From contig JAOKHV010000005.1 in assembly GCA_028248455.1 (NCBI GenBank), forward strand, positions 16,738-80,737: 64,000 nt of DNA, given 5' to 3'. A program made the translations under genes and the position numbers. The DNA is from Ascidiaceihabitans sp. (GTDB taxonomy: Bacteria; Pseudomonadota; Alphaproteobacteria; Rhodobacterales; Rhodobacteraceae). The notes beneath the pieces were generated by a model. That model was not told the DNA's origin, did no database searches, and was given only the letters and a program-made list of their open reading frames with translations. The stretch's first letter is position 1; the number at the start of each line of letters is the position of its first letter. This document shows, in pieces, positions 36,829 to 46,387 of this stretch.

Positions 36829-37734
36829 TCAACCCTCTCGACGCATCTTGCGAAACATAGAGAGCGAATAGATCACCAATGCGGCCCAGATCATCGGAAA
36901 GGCGATCATACGGGCGCGCCCGAATTCCTCACCGAAGGCAAAAACAGCGACAAGGAAGATCAATGTTGGTGCGATGTATTGCATAATGGCGATGGTGGTC
37001 AACTGCAGCCCCTTTGCCCCGTTGGCATACAGCAATAGCGGCACAGCCGTAACGATACCGCAGCCCATCAACATCAAAGTGTCGCGCGTTGGGCTAAGTT
37101 CAAAATGGTTCTGCCCCTGCACGCCCAACCACGTGACGTAGATCAGTGCAGGTACCAGTAGGATCAACACCTCTAGCAAGAACCCTTGGTTTGGGCCAAT
37201 CGGTAGCTGCTTTTTGGCAAGGGCATACAACCCCCATGAGACGGTCAGCCCCAAAGACACCCAAGGCACTGACCCATTGGAAACCGCCAAAACGACAACA
37301 GCACCTGCGGCCAAAGCGATGGCGACAAGCTGTGCGCGGGTTAACGCTTCACGCAGGACAATCGCGCCAAGTGCAACACTAAACAGCGGGTTTATGTAAT
37401 ACCCAAGAGCCGCATCAAGGGTACGGTCGGCGGCGATCGCCCAGACATATATCCCCCAGTTGATAGAGATCAACGCAGCTGTGACGCAGGCCATTCCCAA
37501 CATCTTTGGATCCATGATGGCGATGCGCACATCCTTGGTCCGTCCCAAAAAAATTAGCAGGATGCCTGCTATGGGCACCGACCAAATCACACGGTGCGCA
37601 ACCACTTCGGCGGATGGCAGGTGCGACAACAGCTTGAGATAGATCGGTAGGAAACCCCACAAGAAGTACGCCGCAAAGGCAAAGGTAAAGCCAGATAGAG
37701 TGTCACCACTTGTAGGTGTAGATGGCTTTGACAT
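36829..37734 (-). CDS. rarD: RarD/EamA-family transporter
   Basis: 301 residues, ten transmembrane helices in two EamA repeats, with GFTFAFAAYFLWGFLPIYLKLL at the start and the RarD-type ISINWGIYVWAIAADRTLDAALGYYINPL segment. A drug/metabolite superfamily permease of unknown substrate. The ATG at 37734 gives the usual RarD length; a further 19 codons upstream are open. It lies 30 bases beyond the RluA-type gene. Confidence 0.88.
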   Translation of the reverse strand: MSKPSTPTSGDTLSGFTFAFAAYFLWGFLPIYLKLLSHLPSAEVVAHRVIWSVPIAGILLIFLGRTKDVRIAIMDPKMLGMACVTAALISINWGIYVWAIAADRTLDAALGYYINPLFSVALGAIVLREALTRAQLVAIALAAGAVVVLAVSNGSVPWVSLGLTVSWGLYALAKKQLPIGPNQGFLLEVLILLVPALIYVTWLGVQGQNHFELSPTRDTLMLMGCGIVTAVPLLLYANGAKGLQLTTIAIMQYIAPTLIFLVAVFAFGEEFGRARMIAFPMIWAALVIYSLSMFRKMRREG

Positions 37735-37940
37735 AAGGATGCTCCGTTCGCTGGGTTGGCTATGGGTAACAGCCCTACTCCTGCTGTCCATAACTATAAA
37801 TTACGGAGCAATTCTGTCGGCCAGGATGGGGTCGCGGAAACACGCCAAAACAAAAGGTGTGGATTCCCCCACTTGAGTAAACCCCATATAAAATTGACTA
37901 ATTATTAATATTTTTTGAACAATCACTTTGGATTCTTGAA

Positions 37941-38411
37941 GTGGCACTCTCAACCCCTGCATCGATTAACAGTTTTCCTAGCATCGTTTTAGATGCCTCT
38001 ATTACGGACACATTAAACGCTGAATGCGGGAAGCCTATCCAATTTGGTCTTGACAGTTACAAACCAGGCGCAAAGTCACACAAAGCCCAACCAGGTCCTT
38101 CTGTGTGGAATGGCGAAACCATCACAATTCCAGAAAATGGCGTATATATCTGTATCTTTTCAGAATCTTGCGAGACTGACTGCGAGATGAAAAGCGCTCA
38201 AATTCACCTAAACTTGCGCCAAGTGTCAGAGAGTTTGATTACAACCGGAAGCACTTCTATCGGTGAAGAAAACTGTGAAAAATCTATCTATCGTCGCGTA
38301 TCCAGATTTGAAAAGGGCGATGAGATTTGGTTGACAGCAACACGCGAAGACAGGCAAAATGTCCGCATCAAATCCGCTAAATGGATGTTTCATCACTCTT
38401 TTCCTTTGTGA
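37941..38411 (+). CDS. C1q/TNF-like beta-sandwich protein, orphan
   Basis: 156 residues, no signal peptide or membrane segment. The pattern TITIPENGVYICIFSES, then IHLNLRQ, later VSRFEKGDEIWLTATRE, resembles the jelly-roll core of C1q/TNF-like bacterial proteins (inward strand ending in G-x-Y, later F-x-x-G-D-E-I). Five Cys (four in the middle) are unusual for a cytoplasmic protein. The only start is a GTG with a poor ribosome site, so the start and even expression are uncertain. It stands alone between rarD and a convergent flavoprotein gene. Function unknown; the fold assignment is by eye. Confidence 0.55.
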   Translation: MALSTPASINSFPSIVLDASITDTLNAECGKPIQFGLDSYKPGAKSHKAQPGPSVWNGETITIPENGVYICIFSESCETDCEMKSAQIHLNLRQVSESLITTGSTSIGEENCEKSIYRRVSRFEKGDEIWLTATREDRQNVRIKSAKWMFHHSFPL

Positions 38412-38469
38412 TGCTCATCAGAATAATTCGGTGCGCAAACTGCCGTTAAAGCTGTTTACGCATCAAACC

Positions 38470-40917
38470 TTAGACCTTCACGCGCTCTGATTTGGGGTCA
38501 TAGAAGGGTTTTAGCTGTGCTTCAGCCTTGACCCGCGCGCCCATCACATCGATTTCAAATGATGAAGCCAGCAGCTCTGCCACGCTTTCGCCTTTGCATG
38601 GCACATAGCCCATACCGATGGCCGCACCCACGTGGTGTCCGTATCCGCCCGAAGACAAATAGCCAACGTTTTCGCCGTTCCGCAGGATCGGTTCGTTGTG
38701 GTATAGCAACGGCTCTGCGTCGGTCAGTTTGAACTGGACCAAACGTTGTTCCAGCCCGGTTTCGCGTTTTGCCAACACCGCGTCACGACCGATAAAGTTA
38801 GGCTTGTCGGTTTTAACAGCAAAGCCAAGGCCCGCTTCAAGAACGTGATCCTCTGACGTTATATCATGCCCGAAGTGACGGAAGCCTTTTTCCATCCGGC
38901 ATGTATCCATCATATGCATCCCACAAAGTTTCAGCCCCATATCTTGGCCTGCCTCATGCAGCGTTTCAAACATATGGCCCGCCATGTCGGACGGCATATA
39001 GATTTCCCAACCCAACTCGCCCACATAAGTCACACGGTGCACACGAGCGAGGCCCATGCCCAGCTCGATTTCTTGCGCTGTCCCAAATGGGTTTACCGCA
39101 TTGCTAAAGTCATTCGGCGATACAGATTGCAGCAACTTGCGCGCGTTTGGCCCCATGACAGCCAAGACGCCTTCGCCCGCGGTGACGTCCGTGATCACCA
39201 CGTTAAAGTCACCCTGATTTCGGCGTATCCATGTCTGATCTGCAAGGCGCGTCGCGGCAGGTGTCACGACAAGATAACAGTTCTCTTCGATCCGCGTGAC
39301 GGTCACATCCGCTTCGATCCCAGCCTTAGAATTCAAGAGCTGTGTGTAAACAATTTTGCCAACTGGCACATCGTAATCACCGCCACCGATGTAGTTCATA
39401 AAGGCCATTGCATCACGGCCTTCGACACGCAATTTCCCAAAAGACGTCATGTCATACATGCCAACGTTATTGCGCACTGCGTTGTGTTCGGCAGCGACGT
39501 TGTCAAAGAAGTTTTGGCGTTTCCATGAGTATTTGTATTCTGGTTTCTGACCTTCATTGGCGAACCAGTTGGCCCGTTCCCAACCTGCAATTTCGCCCAT
39601 GACAGCGCCCTGATTCAACAGATGCTGGTGGAACGGCGTGCGGCGCACACCTCGCGCTGTTGCCTTTTGGCGGAACGGGAAGTGATCGGCATAAAGCAAA
39701 CCAAGAGTCTCTTTTGAACGCGCCTCAAGATAGCGTTTATTGCCTTGGAACGGCTGCATACGACTAATGTCTACATCGCCCAAATCGAATGGTTTTTCAC
39801 CTGTATCCATCCACGCCGCCAGCGCCATACCTGCGCCACCAGCCGATTGAATACCAATTGAATTGAAGCCAGCCGCAACCCAGAAATTGTCCATCTCTGG
39901 CGCAAGGCCAAGGTGATAGGCATCATCAGGGGTAAAGGATTCAGGACCGTTAAAGAACGTGTGGACACCCGCCTCTGCCAACAGTGGCATCCGTTCGATG
40001 GCTTTTTCTAAGATCGGTTCAAAGTGATCGAAATCTTCTTGCAACTGGTCAAATTCAAAGTCGTCGGGAATACCGTCCAAAGCCCATGGTTTGGATTCTG
40101 GCTCAAACGCACCCAACAGGAACTTGCCTGCATCTTCTTTGTAATAGGCGTGCTCATCAGGGACGCGCAGCACTGGCAATTGCGTCAGACCCTCAATCGC
40201 CTCGGTCACGATATAAAAGTGTTCACAAGCTTGCAACGGGACATTCACGCCAGCCATGCGTCCAACTTCGTGCCCCCACATGCCGCCACAGTTCACAACC
40301 ATGTCCGCTTCGATGTGGCCTGAATTGCCGTCTTCATCCGTCCAATCAACGCCCGTGACGCGGCTGCCATCATTGGCCATGCCAGTCACTTTAACACGCT
40401 CCTTGATCAACCCACCACGCTGACGCGCGCCTTTGGCCAATGCCAATGCGATATTGGCGGGATCGCCCTGACCGTCGAGGGGCAAATAAACAGCGCCCAC
40501 AACACCCTCAAGATTAAGATGCGGGTACATTTCTTGGACGCGCTCGTTTGAGATTTCTTCAACCTCAACGCCAAAGGCGCGGGCCATGGCAGCTTGGCGA
40601 TAAATTTCTTCGCGACGTTCTTCGGTCAAGGCAACGGTAATGGACCCCACCCGTTTGAAACCAGTGGCCACGCCTGTTTCTTCTTCCAGACCGCCGTACA
40701 ATTCTTGGGAATATTTCGCCAGTTTGGTCATGTTCGCCGTTGCGCGCAATTGCGCAATCAGACCCGCGGCGTGCCACGTTGTACCAGATGTCAGTTGTTT
40801 GCGTTCCAAAAGAACCACATCTTCCCAACCCAATTTGGTCAGGTGATACGCAACGGAGCAGCCGATAACGCCGCCCCCGATAATGACAACGCGTGCTTTG
40901 TTTGGAAATGCAGACAT
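38470..40917 (-). CDS. DMGDH/sarcosine-dehydrogenase-like flavoprotein with GcvT domain (copy 1)
   Basis: 815 residues. N-terminal FAD-binding VVIIGGGVIGCSVAYHLTKLG and SGTTWHAAGLIAQLR (the His for flavin attachment in this family), a DAO-type oxidase half, then a C-terminal GcvT/aminomethyltransferase domain that binds tetrahydrofolate (CGMHMMDTCRMEKGFRHFG). The family demethylates dimethylglycine, sarcosine or related N-methyl amines, passing the methyl carbon to folate. It is 95 bases downstream of the GlxA-type regulator. A CAAAGT-N7-ACTTTG repeat (40937-40955) lies just upstream of its start. The exact substrate is not determined. Confidence 0.9.
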   Translation of the reverse strand: MSAFPNKARVVIIGGGVIGCSVAYHLTKLGWEDVVLLERKQLTSGTTWHAAGLIAQLRATANMTKLAKYSQELYGGLEEETGVATGFKRVGSITVALTEERREEIYRQAAMARAFGVEVEEISNERVQEMYPHLNLEGVVGAVYLPLDGQGDPANIALALAKGARQRGGLIKERVKVTGMANDGSRVTGVDWTDEDGNSGHIEADMVVNCGGMWGHEVGRMAGVNVPLQACEHFYIVTEAIEGLTQLPVLRVPDEHAYYKEDAGKFLLGAFEPESKPWALDGIPDDFEFDQLQEDFDHFEPILEKAIERMPLLAEAGVHTFFNGPESFTPDDAYHLGLAPEMDNFWVAAGFNSIGIQSAGGAGMALAAWMDTGEKPFDLGDVDISRMQPFQGNKRYLEARSKETLGLLYADHFPFRQKATARGVRRTPFHQHLLNQGAVMGEIAGWERANWFANEGQKPEYKYSWKRQNFFDNVAAEHNAVRNNVGMYDMTSFGKLRVEGRDAMAFMNYIGGGDYDVPVGKIVYTQLLNSKAGIEADVTVTRIEENCYLVVTPAATRLADQTWIRRNQGDFNVVITDVTAGEGVLAVMGPNARKLLQSVSPNDFSNAVNPFGTAQEIELGMGLARVHRVTYVGELGWEIYMPSDMAGHMFETLHEAGQDMGLKLCGMHMMDTCRMEKGFRHFGHDITSEDHVLEAGLGFAVKTDKPNFIGRDAVLAKRETGLEQRLVQFKLTDAEPLLYHNEPILRNGENVGYLSSGGYGHHVGAAIGMGYVPCKGESVAELLASSFEIDVMGARVKAEAQLKPFYDPKSERVKV

Positions 40918-40936
40918 GGGCTCAAGCCTTATGAAT

Positions 40937-40955
40937 CAAAGTTGATTTCACTTTG
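40937..40955. promoter_or_regulatory. Inverted repeat before the first DMGDH-like gene
   Basis: CAAAGT-TGATTTC-ACTTTG, 19 bases upstream of the start codon, in the only sizeable gap of this gene run. It could be a binding site for the adjacent GlxA-type regulator; this is inference from position alone. Confidence 0.3.
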
Positions 40956-41012
40956 GCACTAAATGGCGCAAATTAGACCTTCAAAAACGTCACTACTGAC
41001 GCTTTCCAACCA

Positions 41013-42011
41013 TCAAACCCGTTGACCCGATACTTTCTTAGTCTTCCGGATTGCGGTGGGTGTGATCCCAAAAAAGCTGCGGTAGAGGCTGGAAAATCCG
41101 TTGGGGAATCCACAGGCCATGCCAACCTCACGCACTGATAGCGTAGTGTTCAGCAGCAGGTTATTTGCCCGGTTTAGGCGCAGTTCACGGTAGTATGTGT
41201 TGGGTGTGGTGTTCAGTTTGCTATGGAAGCGACGTTCTAATGAGCGCGATGAAATACCCACGCGTGTGACCAGTTCGGCAATCGGCATGGGGTCTTCCAT
41301 ATGGGACTGCATTAGCTCAATACACTGATCCAACTCCTTATCGCCTGTCATACTTAGGCGCTTACCGCCAAAGGGCTGAAGAGTTTTGAAGTCACGGATT
41401 TTTTCATGCAACAAGATATCTGCCACAGTCATAACACCCGCCGCAGACATGTGATTACCCACCAACCCCAGCGTCAAATCTACGGTCGCGCCCATTCCTG
41501 CACAGGTCACAACACGCCCATCGTCCACGGCCAAAGCATAGGTGCCCTCCCCGCCCGGATCACCGCGTTCCTGCAAGACTGCGCGATTTTCCCAATGGGT
41601 CGTATGATCCCCAGATCCGTTTGGGTGTTCAGATATGTATCGGCTGGCCGCCTCGGACAGCAAAATCACCTTGGCCTTGCGGTAGCTGTACGCCGAAATG
41701 GTTGTGCCCAAAGACAATTCCAGGTGATCAGAGTTTGTGTTGCCAATGACGAAAACATAGTCGGCCGTTGGGCGATCTGTCAGGGGTTCACTCAGCGTCC
41801 CCAAACCCGCACGACAAGACACATACCCGCCTTTGACCGAGCGATAGGTCCAATCAAATAATGTGGTTGGATTGATCCGGTTCGCCATGCGCAGCACTTC
41901 GACCACGCCTGACAATTCCACCAGAACAAACCCCTCTGCCAGAATGATATCTACCCTCCACGGCTCTCCCGATGCACGGGTGCCAAAATGTGAAGGATCG
42001 ATATCAATCAT
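41013..42011 (-). CDS. GlxA/GbdR-type AraC-family regulator
   Basis: 332 residues. N-terminal DJ-1/PfpI-like ligand domain (VVTCAGMGATVDLTLGLV nucleophile-elbow region) and C-terminal AraC double helix-turn-helix (VTRVGISSRSLERRFHSKLNTTPNTYYRELRLNRANNLL, then VGMACGFPNGFSSLYRSFFGITPTAIRK). Relatives such as GbdR and SouR control glycine betaine, dimethylglycine or sarcosine catabolism, which suits the neighbouring demethylases. It starts three bases after the homocysteine methyltransferase. Confidence 0.9.
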   Translation of the reverse strand: MIDIDPSHFGTRASGEPWRVDIILAEGFVLVELSGVVEVLRMANRINPTTLFDWTYRSVKGGYVSCRAGLGTLSEPLTDRPTADYVFVIGNTNSDHLELSLGTTISAYSYRKAKVILLSEAASRYISEHPNGSGDHTTHWENRAVLQERGDPGGEGTYALAVDDGRVVTCAGMGATVDLTLGLVGNHMSAAGVMTVADILLHEKIRDFKTLQPFGGKRLSMTGDKELDQCIELMQSHMEDPMPIAELVTRVGISSRSLERRFHSKLNTTPNTYYRELRLNRANNLLLNTTLSVREVGMACGFPNGFSSLYRSFFGITPTAIRKTKKVSGQRV

Positions 42012-42014
42012 GAC

Positions 42015-42884
42015 TTAGGTCGTTTTCAAACGTCGGGACAGTTCTGCGATGTGCGCAGGTCCAACTTCGCAGCAACCGCCGATAATAGTCGCGCCGTTTG
42101 CAGCCCAACCATCAGCGAAATCCGCATAGGCGTTTGGACCAAGATCGCGACGTGCGCTGAGCATATCAACAGTTGAACCCACCTTGTTAAAGTCCGCAGC
42201 GATACCCGTGAAACCGTTCGCATAAGCACCGACAACGCGACCACTTTTGGCAAGGATTGGCACGGCTGTGTCGACCGCTTCGGGCTTAGAGCAGTTGATG
42301 AAAACAGCCGCAGGATCGAATTCTTCCAACAATGGCATAACATCAGAAACCAATTCGCCAGAACGCAAACGTGTGCCGTCGTCATCGCGTACGGACAAGG
42401 CAACCCAAACAGGATTGCCCGTCACACCAGCGCCCATCAGGCCGCCGCGTGCTTGATCCACAGAAGACATGGTTTCAAGTAAATGCACGTCGACATATTG
42501 CGCGTGAATTTGTGCCAGCTTGGCGTAGGCTTCAGCCGCCTGTTCTGCGGGTGGGGCTTTGTCGGGTTGATAAGAGAACCCTTGCGGACCCAAACCACCA
42601 GCAACCATGCCTGACCCGTGCGCCTCACGCGCATCAGACGCCAGTTGGCAGGCAAGACGCGCTAATTCTTCCAGGCGATCCAGCATGCCATGTGGCTCTA
42701 GGCGGTCGGGCAGAACAGAATAGCTGTTGGTAGTGGCGATATCAGCGCCAGCAGCGAAATATTCGTCGTGCACTTGGCGCACAACTTCGGGCGCATCAAG
42801 CAAGGCTTGGACCGACCAAAGCGACGTCGCTTTACCTGCGCGTGCCACAAGTTCTTGGCCCATTCCGCCATCTAAAATCATCAT
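42015..42884 (-). CDS. Homocysteine S-methyltransferase (betaine-homocysteine type)
   Basis: 289 residues, a TIM-barrel homocysteine methyltransferase. Zinc ligands are the Cys in VFINCSKPEAV and the GGCC pair near 269-272. The small single-domain form and its position beside dimethylglycine/sarcosine demethylases suggest a betaine-type methyl donor, yielding methionine; S-methylmethionine is an alternative. AAGGCAG stands before two adjacent ATG codons, so the start may be one codon later. Confidence 0.85.
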   Translation of the reverse strand: MMILDGGMGQELVARAGKATSLWSVQALLDAPEVVRQVHDEYFAAGADIATTNSYSVLPDRLEPHGMLDRLEELARLACQLASDAREAHGSGMVAGGLGPQGFSYQPDKAPPAEQAAEAYAKLAQIHAQYVDVHLLETMSSVDQARGGLMGAGVTGNPVWVALSVRDDDGTRLRSGELVSDVMPLLEEFDPAAVFINCSKPEAVDTAVPILAKSGRVVGAYANGFTGIAADFNKVGSTVDMLSARRDLGPNAYADFADGWAANGATIIGGCCEVGPAHIAELSRRLKTT

Positions 42885-42889
42885 CTGCC

Positions 42890-43560
42890 TTATCCCTTTT
42901 CACTGCGGGTTTTGATCACACTGAGAACGGCGTGATGGAAATCTTGCAAGAACACTTCTCCCCAAATGGCAAGATATGTGTTCACAGGCGTCCTGATTGA
43001 ATAATTTGTTTCCAAGGTCAATAAGGTAACGCCGTTTAGCAGTGATGTAAGGTGGTATGACCCCATTGCATGTTCACAATGCCACCCTGAGGGGCAATGT
43101 GGGGGTCAAACGCGACCAAAGTCTCTGACTGGATCTCGCTAATCTCAATGGTGTTGGCCCAAACCATATCTTTAGGTGCTTCAATCGCAATCTGGGTCAT
43201 GACCCGCATTTGCACCTGTGAGAATTCAAACTGACCAAACAGCGGCACCGCCAAAATTGGCAGTAGAACAGCAATAAAAATAAGTGTTTCGAACTGCCAG
43301 AACAGTAAAGCGACACAGAGTAAAACCACCGGCAGCACCATCAATTGGAATGTCTGGTGTGATGATTTTGAAAGCAGCGGGTCAAATAACAATTGCGCGG
43401 ATGCAACGTAAAAAACTGGGAACACCGTCACAAGAACGGTTGTGACGGTGTCCAAAGAAAAGACGCCAGATAAGAAATGAAGTCCATAGTAGATCGCACA
43501 ATAGCCAAAGGCAAAGCACACGCGCACAGCGGCGCTTTGCCTTTGAAGCCATTTTATCAT
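42890..43560 (-). pseudogene. Membrane protein with SRPBCC domain, broken by internal deletion
   Basis: From ATG 43560 (overlapping the flavoprotein TGA) a frame gives four hydrophobic helices and then the start of a START/SRPBCC domain (MTQIAIEAPKDMVWANTIEI). It stops at 43036 after WGHTTLHHC. Just downstream, in another frame, LLTLETNYSIRTP and VNTYLAIWGEVFLQDFHHAVL run to KTRSEKG and a stop at 42890, which reads as the normal end of such a domain. About 60 or more central residues are missing and the frame is shifted, so a deletion near 43040 is the simplest explanation. The N-terminal 174-residue product may still be made. The parent function is unknown. Confidence 0.7.
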
Positions 43561-46010
43561 GCGCGGATGCGATCGTCTTCTGGATCCCATAGTGGTTGAT
43601 CGGCGTGCACAACAGCCTTGCAACGGGCGCCAAAGATTTCGACCTCAAGCTCGGTTCCCGGGGCTGCCAGTTCCGCCTTAACAACGCCCAGCGCGATGGA
43701 TTTGTTCACACGAAACCCCCAGTCGCCAGATGTCGTTTCACCGACCACTTCATCACCATTCCAAATCGTCGACATGTAAGGTGCATCGGCGAACGGTGCG
43801 TCTACAGTCATGGTCACAAACATCTTCTTCACGCCCGCATCTTTCTCAGCCAGCAAAGCAGCTTTGCCGATAAAGTCTTGGGGTTTGTCAAAGCGGATAA
43901 AGCGTTCCATGCCGCCCTCTAGCAATGTGTAATCTGTGGACAGATCACCCTTCCAAGTGCGGTACCCTTTTTCGATCCGCATTGAGTTCAACGCATACAT
44001 GCCGAATGGTTTGGCACCTGCATCGCGGATCGCCTCATAGGCGGCTTTGCTGTCCTCAAAGGACGTATGCACTTCCCAACCCAGCTCGCCACAGAACGAG
44101 ATACGCATCAGTTTACACGGCACGCCAGCGATGGTCGCGTCTTGCAACGTGAGCCACCCTTTTGTCAGGTCTGCACCTTCCACAATACCAGACAACAGAT
44201 CGCGTGACTGTGCGCCTGTGACCAATGCTGTTGACCACTCTTTGGTGATGTCTGTCATCGTAAGCGAGCCATCGGTTGGCAAGCGTGATTGCAAGAACTC
44301 AAGGTCATGCCACTGTGCCACGGCTGCTGTCATGATCCAGAAGTCGTCTTCGCCCCAACGGATGATTGTCACCTCTGTCACGATGCGTCCACGGCTGTCT
44401 GTGAAATAGCCAAGGTTCATGCGGCCCGCTTTTGGCAAGGCACCCGCGATTTGACCACGTAGCCATTCCGCCGCACCTGCGCCAGAAAGCGTGTAGCGCG
44501 AGAAGCCTGGCATATCGAGGACACCTGTTGCGTTTGTGCAGGCCTCGACTTCCTCCTCAACCCGTTTGACCCACGGCCCTTCGCGCGACCATGTTTCGGT
44601 TGCGGCCTCGGATGTGTCATCGCCATCTTGGGCGAACCAGTTGGCACGTTCCCAACCGTTATAGGCCCCCATCTGTGCGCCCGATGCCAACAGCTTGGCG
44701 TGGTTTGGCGATAGCTTTTTGTCGCGCCCTGCTGGCCATTCGTGGTGTGGGAAGTGCATGGCGTATTCGTGGCCATAAGTTTCCAACGCCTTGGATAGGC
44801 AGTAGTCGTGATCGGCGTAATCTGTGTAACGACGTGGATCGATGGCCCACATGTCCAATTCAGTTTCGCCGTGCATAATCCATTCCGCCATAACCTTACC
44901 CGCGCCACCACCTTGGGCGATGCCAAATGTAAAGGAGTGCGCCTCGAATGCATTGGGAACACCCGGCATAGGACCAACCATTGGCAGACCGTCCGGCGCA
45001 TAGGGAATGGGACCGTTGATGTTACGGCCGATACCAGCGGTACCAAGGGCTGGCAAACGTTCCATCGCGTCCTCGATGTAGAACTCAAGACGGTCCAGAT
45101 CATCGGGGTACAGTTGGAAGCTGAAGTCTTCTGGCATTGGATCCTGAGGGGTGACCCAGTGCGCCTTACAATTGCGTTCATATGGACCAAGGTTCAGGCC
45201 ATTTTTGTCCTGACGTAAGTAGTATGAAATATCCACGTCACGGATCATGGGCATCTTGTGGCCCTTTTCTTTGGTCCACGCTTCAAGCTCTGCGATTGGC
45301 TCTGTCAGGAAATACTGGTGGGACATAACAACCATTGGAACCGTGCGTCCGCCCCAAGGTTTGAACATCTCACCAATGCGCTGTGCATAATAGCCGCCAC
45401 AGTTCACAACTTTCTCGCAGCGGATATCGCCCTTCTCAGTTTTCACGATCCACTCGTCGCCATCGCGTTCAATGCCAACAACGGAACAGAAACGTTCGAT
45501 ACGGCCACCTGCGTCACGGGCACCTTTTGCCAGTGCTTGGGTCAACTGTGCGGGATCGATATCACCGTCCAACGGATCCCAAAGACCACCCGCCAGATCA
45601 TGGGTTTCCATGAACGGGTTCAGCTCTTTCAATTCCGCGGGTGTGCAAATGTCCATTTGTAGACCCTGATAACGGCCCATACCTGCAACGCGTTCGAATT
45701 CTTGCATCCGCTCTTTCGAGTGGGCCAAGCGGATCGCGCCAGTCACGTGGTAGTTCATCGGATATCCAACATCTTCGCCCAACGAACGATACATCGCAGC
45801 CGAATACCGCTGCATGTTCATCACGGCCCAAGACCCCGCAAAGTTAGGAACATTGCCTGCCGCGTGCCACGTGGAACCGGCGGTCAGCTCGTTCTTTTCA
45901 ACCAGCACACAATCTTTGTAGCCAGCTTTAGCTAGGTGATAGAGTGTCGATGTACCGACTACACCGCCACCGATGACAACCACACGGGCCGTTGTTGGAA
46001 ATTCACTCAT
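43557..46010 (-). CDS. DMGDH/sarcosine-dehydrogenase-like flavoprotein with GcvT domain (copy 2)
   Basis: 817 residues. FAD motif VVVIGGGVVGTSTLYHLAKAG, AGSTWHAAGNVPNF with the flavin-attachment His, a DAO half containing SHQYFLTEPI, and a C-terminal GcvT fold (MYALNSMRIEKGYRTWKGDLS). Clearly paralogous to the 38.5-kb gene but divergent, so it probably has a different N-methyl substrate. It lies two bases after the GFA-family gene and overlaps the broken membrane gene, within the XRE-cupin operon. Confidence 0.9.
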   Translation of the reverse strand: MSEFPTTARVVVIGGGVVGTSTLYHLAKAGYKDCVLVEKNELTAGSTWHAAGNVPNFAGSWAVMNMQRYSAAMYRSLGEDVGYPMNYHVTGAIRLAHSKERMQEFERVAGMGRYQGLQMDICTPAELKELNPFMETHDLAGGLWDPLDGDIDPAQLTQALAKGARDAGGRIERFCSVVGIERDGDEWIVKTEKGDIRCEKVVNCGGYYAQRIGEMFKPWGGRTVPMVVMSHQYFLTEPIAELEAWTKEKGHKMPMIRDVDISYYLRQDKNGLNLGPYERNCKAHWVTPQDPMPEDFSFQLYPDDLDRLEFYIEDAMERLPALGTAGIGRNINGPIPYAPDGLPMVGPMPGVPNAFEAHSFTFGIAQGGGAGKVMAEWIMHGETELDMWAIDPRRYTDYADHDYCLSKALETYGHEYAMHFPHHEWPAGRDKKLSPNHAKLLASGAQMGAYNGWERANWFAQDGDDTSEAATETWSREGPWVKRVEEEVEACTNATGVLDMPGFSRYTLSGAGAAEWLRGQIAGALPKAGRMNLGYFTDSRGRIVTEVTIIRWGEDDFWIMTAAVAQWHDLEFLQSRLPTDGSLTMTDITKEWSTALVTGAQSRDLLSGIVEGADLTKGWLTLQDATIAGVPCKLMRISFCGELGWEVHTSFEDSKAAYEAIRDAGAKPFGMYALNSMRIEKGYRTWKGDLSTDYTLLEGGMERFIRFDKPQDFIGKAALLAEKDAGVKKMFVTMTVDAPFADAPYMSTIWNGDEVVGETTSGDWGFRVNKSIALGVVKAELAAPGTELEVEIFGARCKAVVHADQPLWDPEDDRIRA

Positions 46011-46012
46011 GT

Positions 46013-46387
46013 CTATTGCTCCCTTTGCGGCACGTTGTCCGCGATTTTATAGTAATCACCTTTGTCCGCGACAAAGATGTGTTTTTGAAGTTCGAGCCCT
46101 GTGGGCCCATCGATTACTCCCAAAGAAAAACTCATGCCCTCCTCGGCATGCGCTTTCCAAAATAAGAAACAGCCGCAGGTCGGGCAGAACCAACGCTTGG
46201 CCGTTTCAGAGGCGGCGAACCAACGCACGTCGCCTGTAATATCAAAGCTCTCCATATCGCCACACCCAGAGGCCCAGTGATGGCCTGACTGTTTGCGACA
46301 CTGCGTGCAGTGACAGGCTGATACGCTTTGACCGCCATCTTTGACGGTAAAGGTCACGCCTTTGCAGTTGCAGCTTCCTGTCAGCAT
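46013..46387 (-). CDS. GFA-family (CENP-V/Gfa) zinc protein
   Basis: 124 residues. Zinc-binding Cys pattern: CNC near the start, CHCTQC, and FCPTCGCFLFW. The family includes glutathione-dependent formaldehyde-activating enzyme (Gfa). Its place directly before a flavoprotein demethylase suggests trapping of released formaldehyde, but many GFA-family proteins have unknown substrates. ATG at 46387 shares one base with the exporter stop (TGATG). Confidence 0.85.
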   Translation of the reverse strand: MLTGSCNCKGVTFTVKDGGQSVSACHCTQCRKQSGHHWASGCGDMESFDITGDVRWFAASETAKRWFCPTCGCFLFWKAHAEEGMSFSLGVIDGPTGLELQKHIFVADKGDYYKIADNVPQREQ

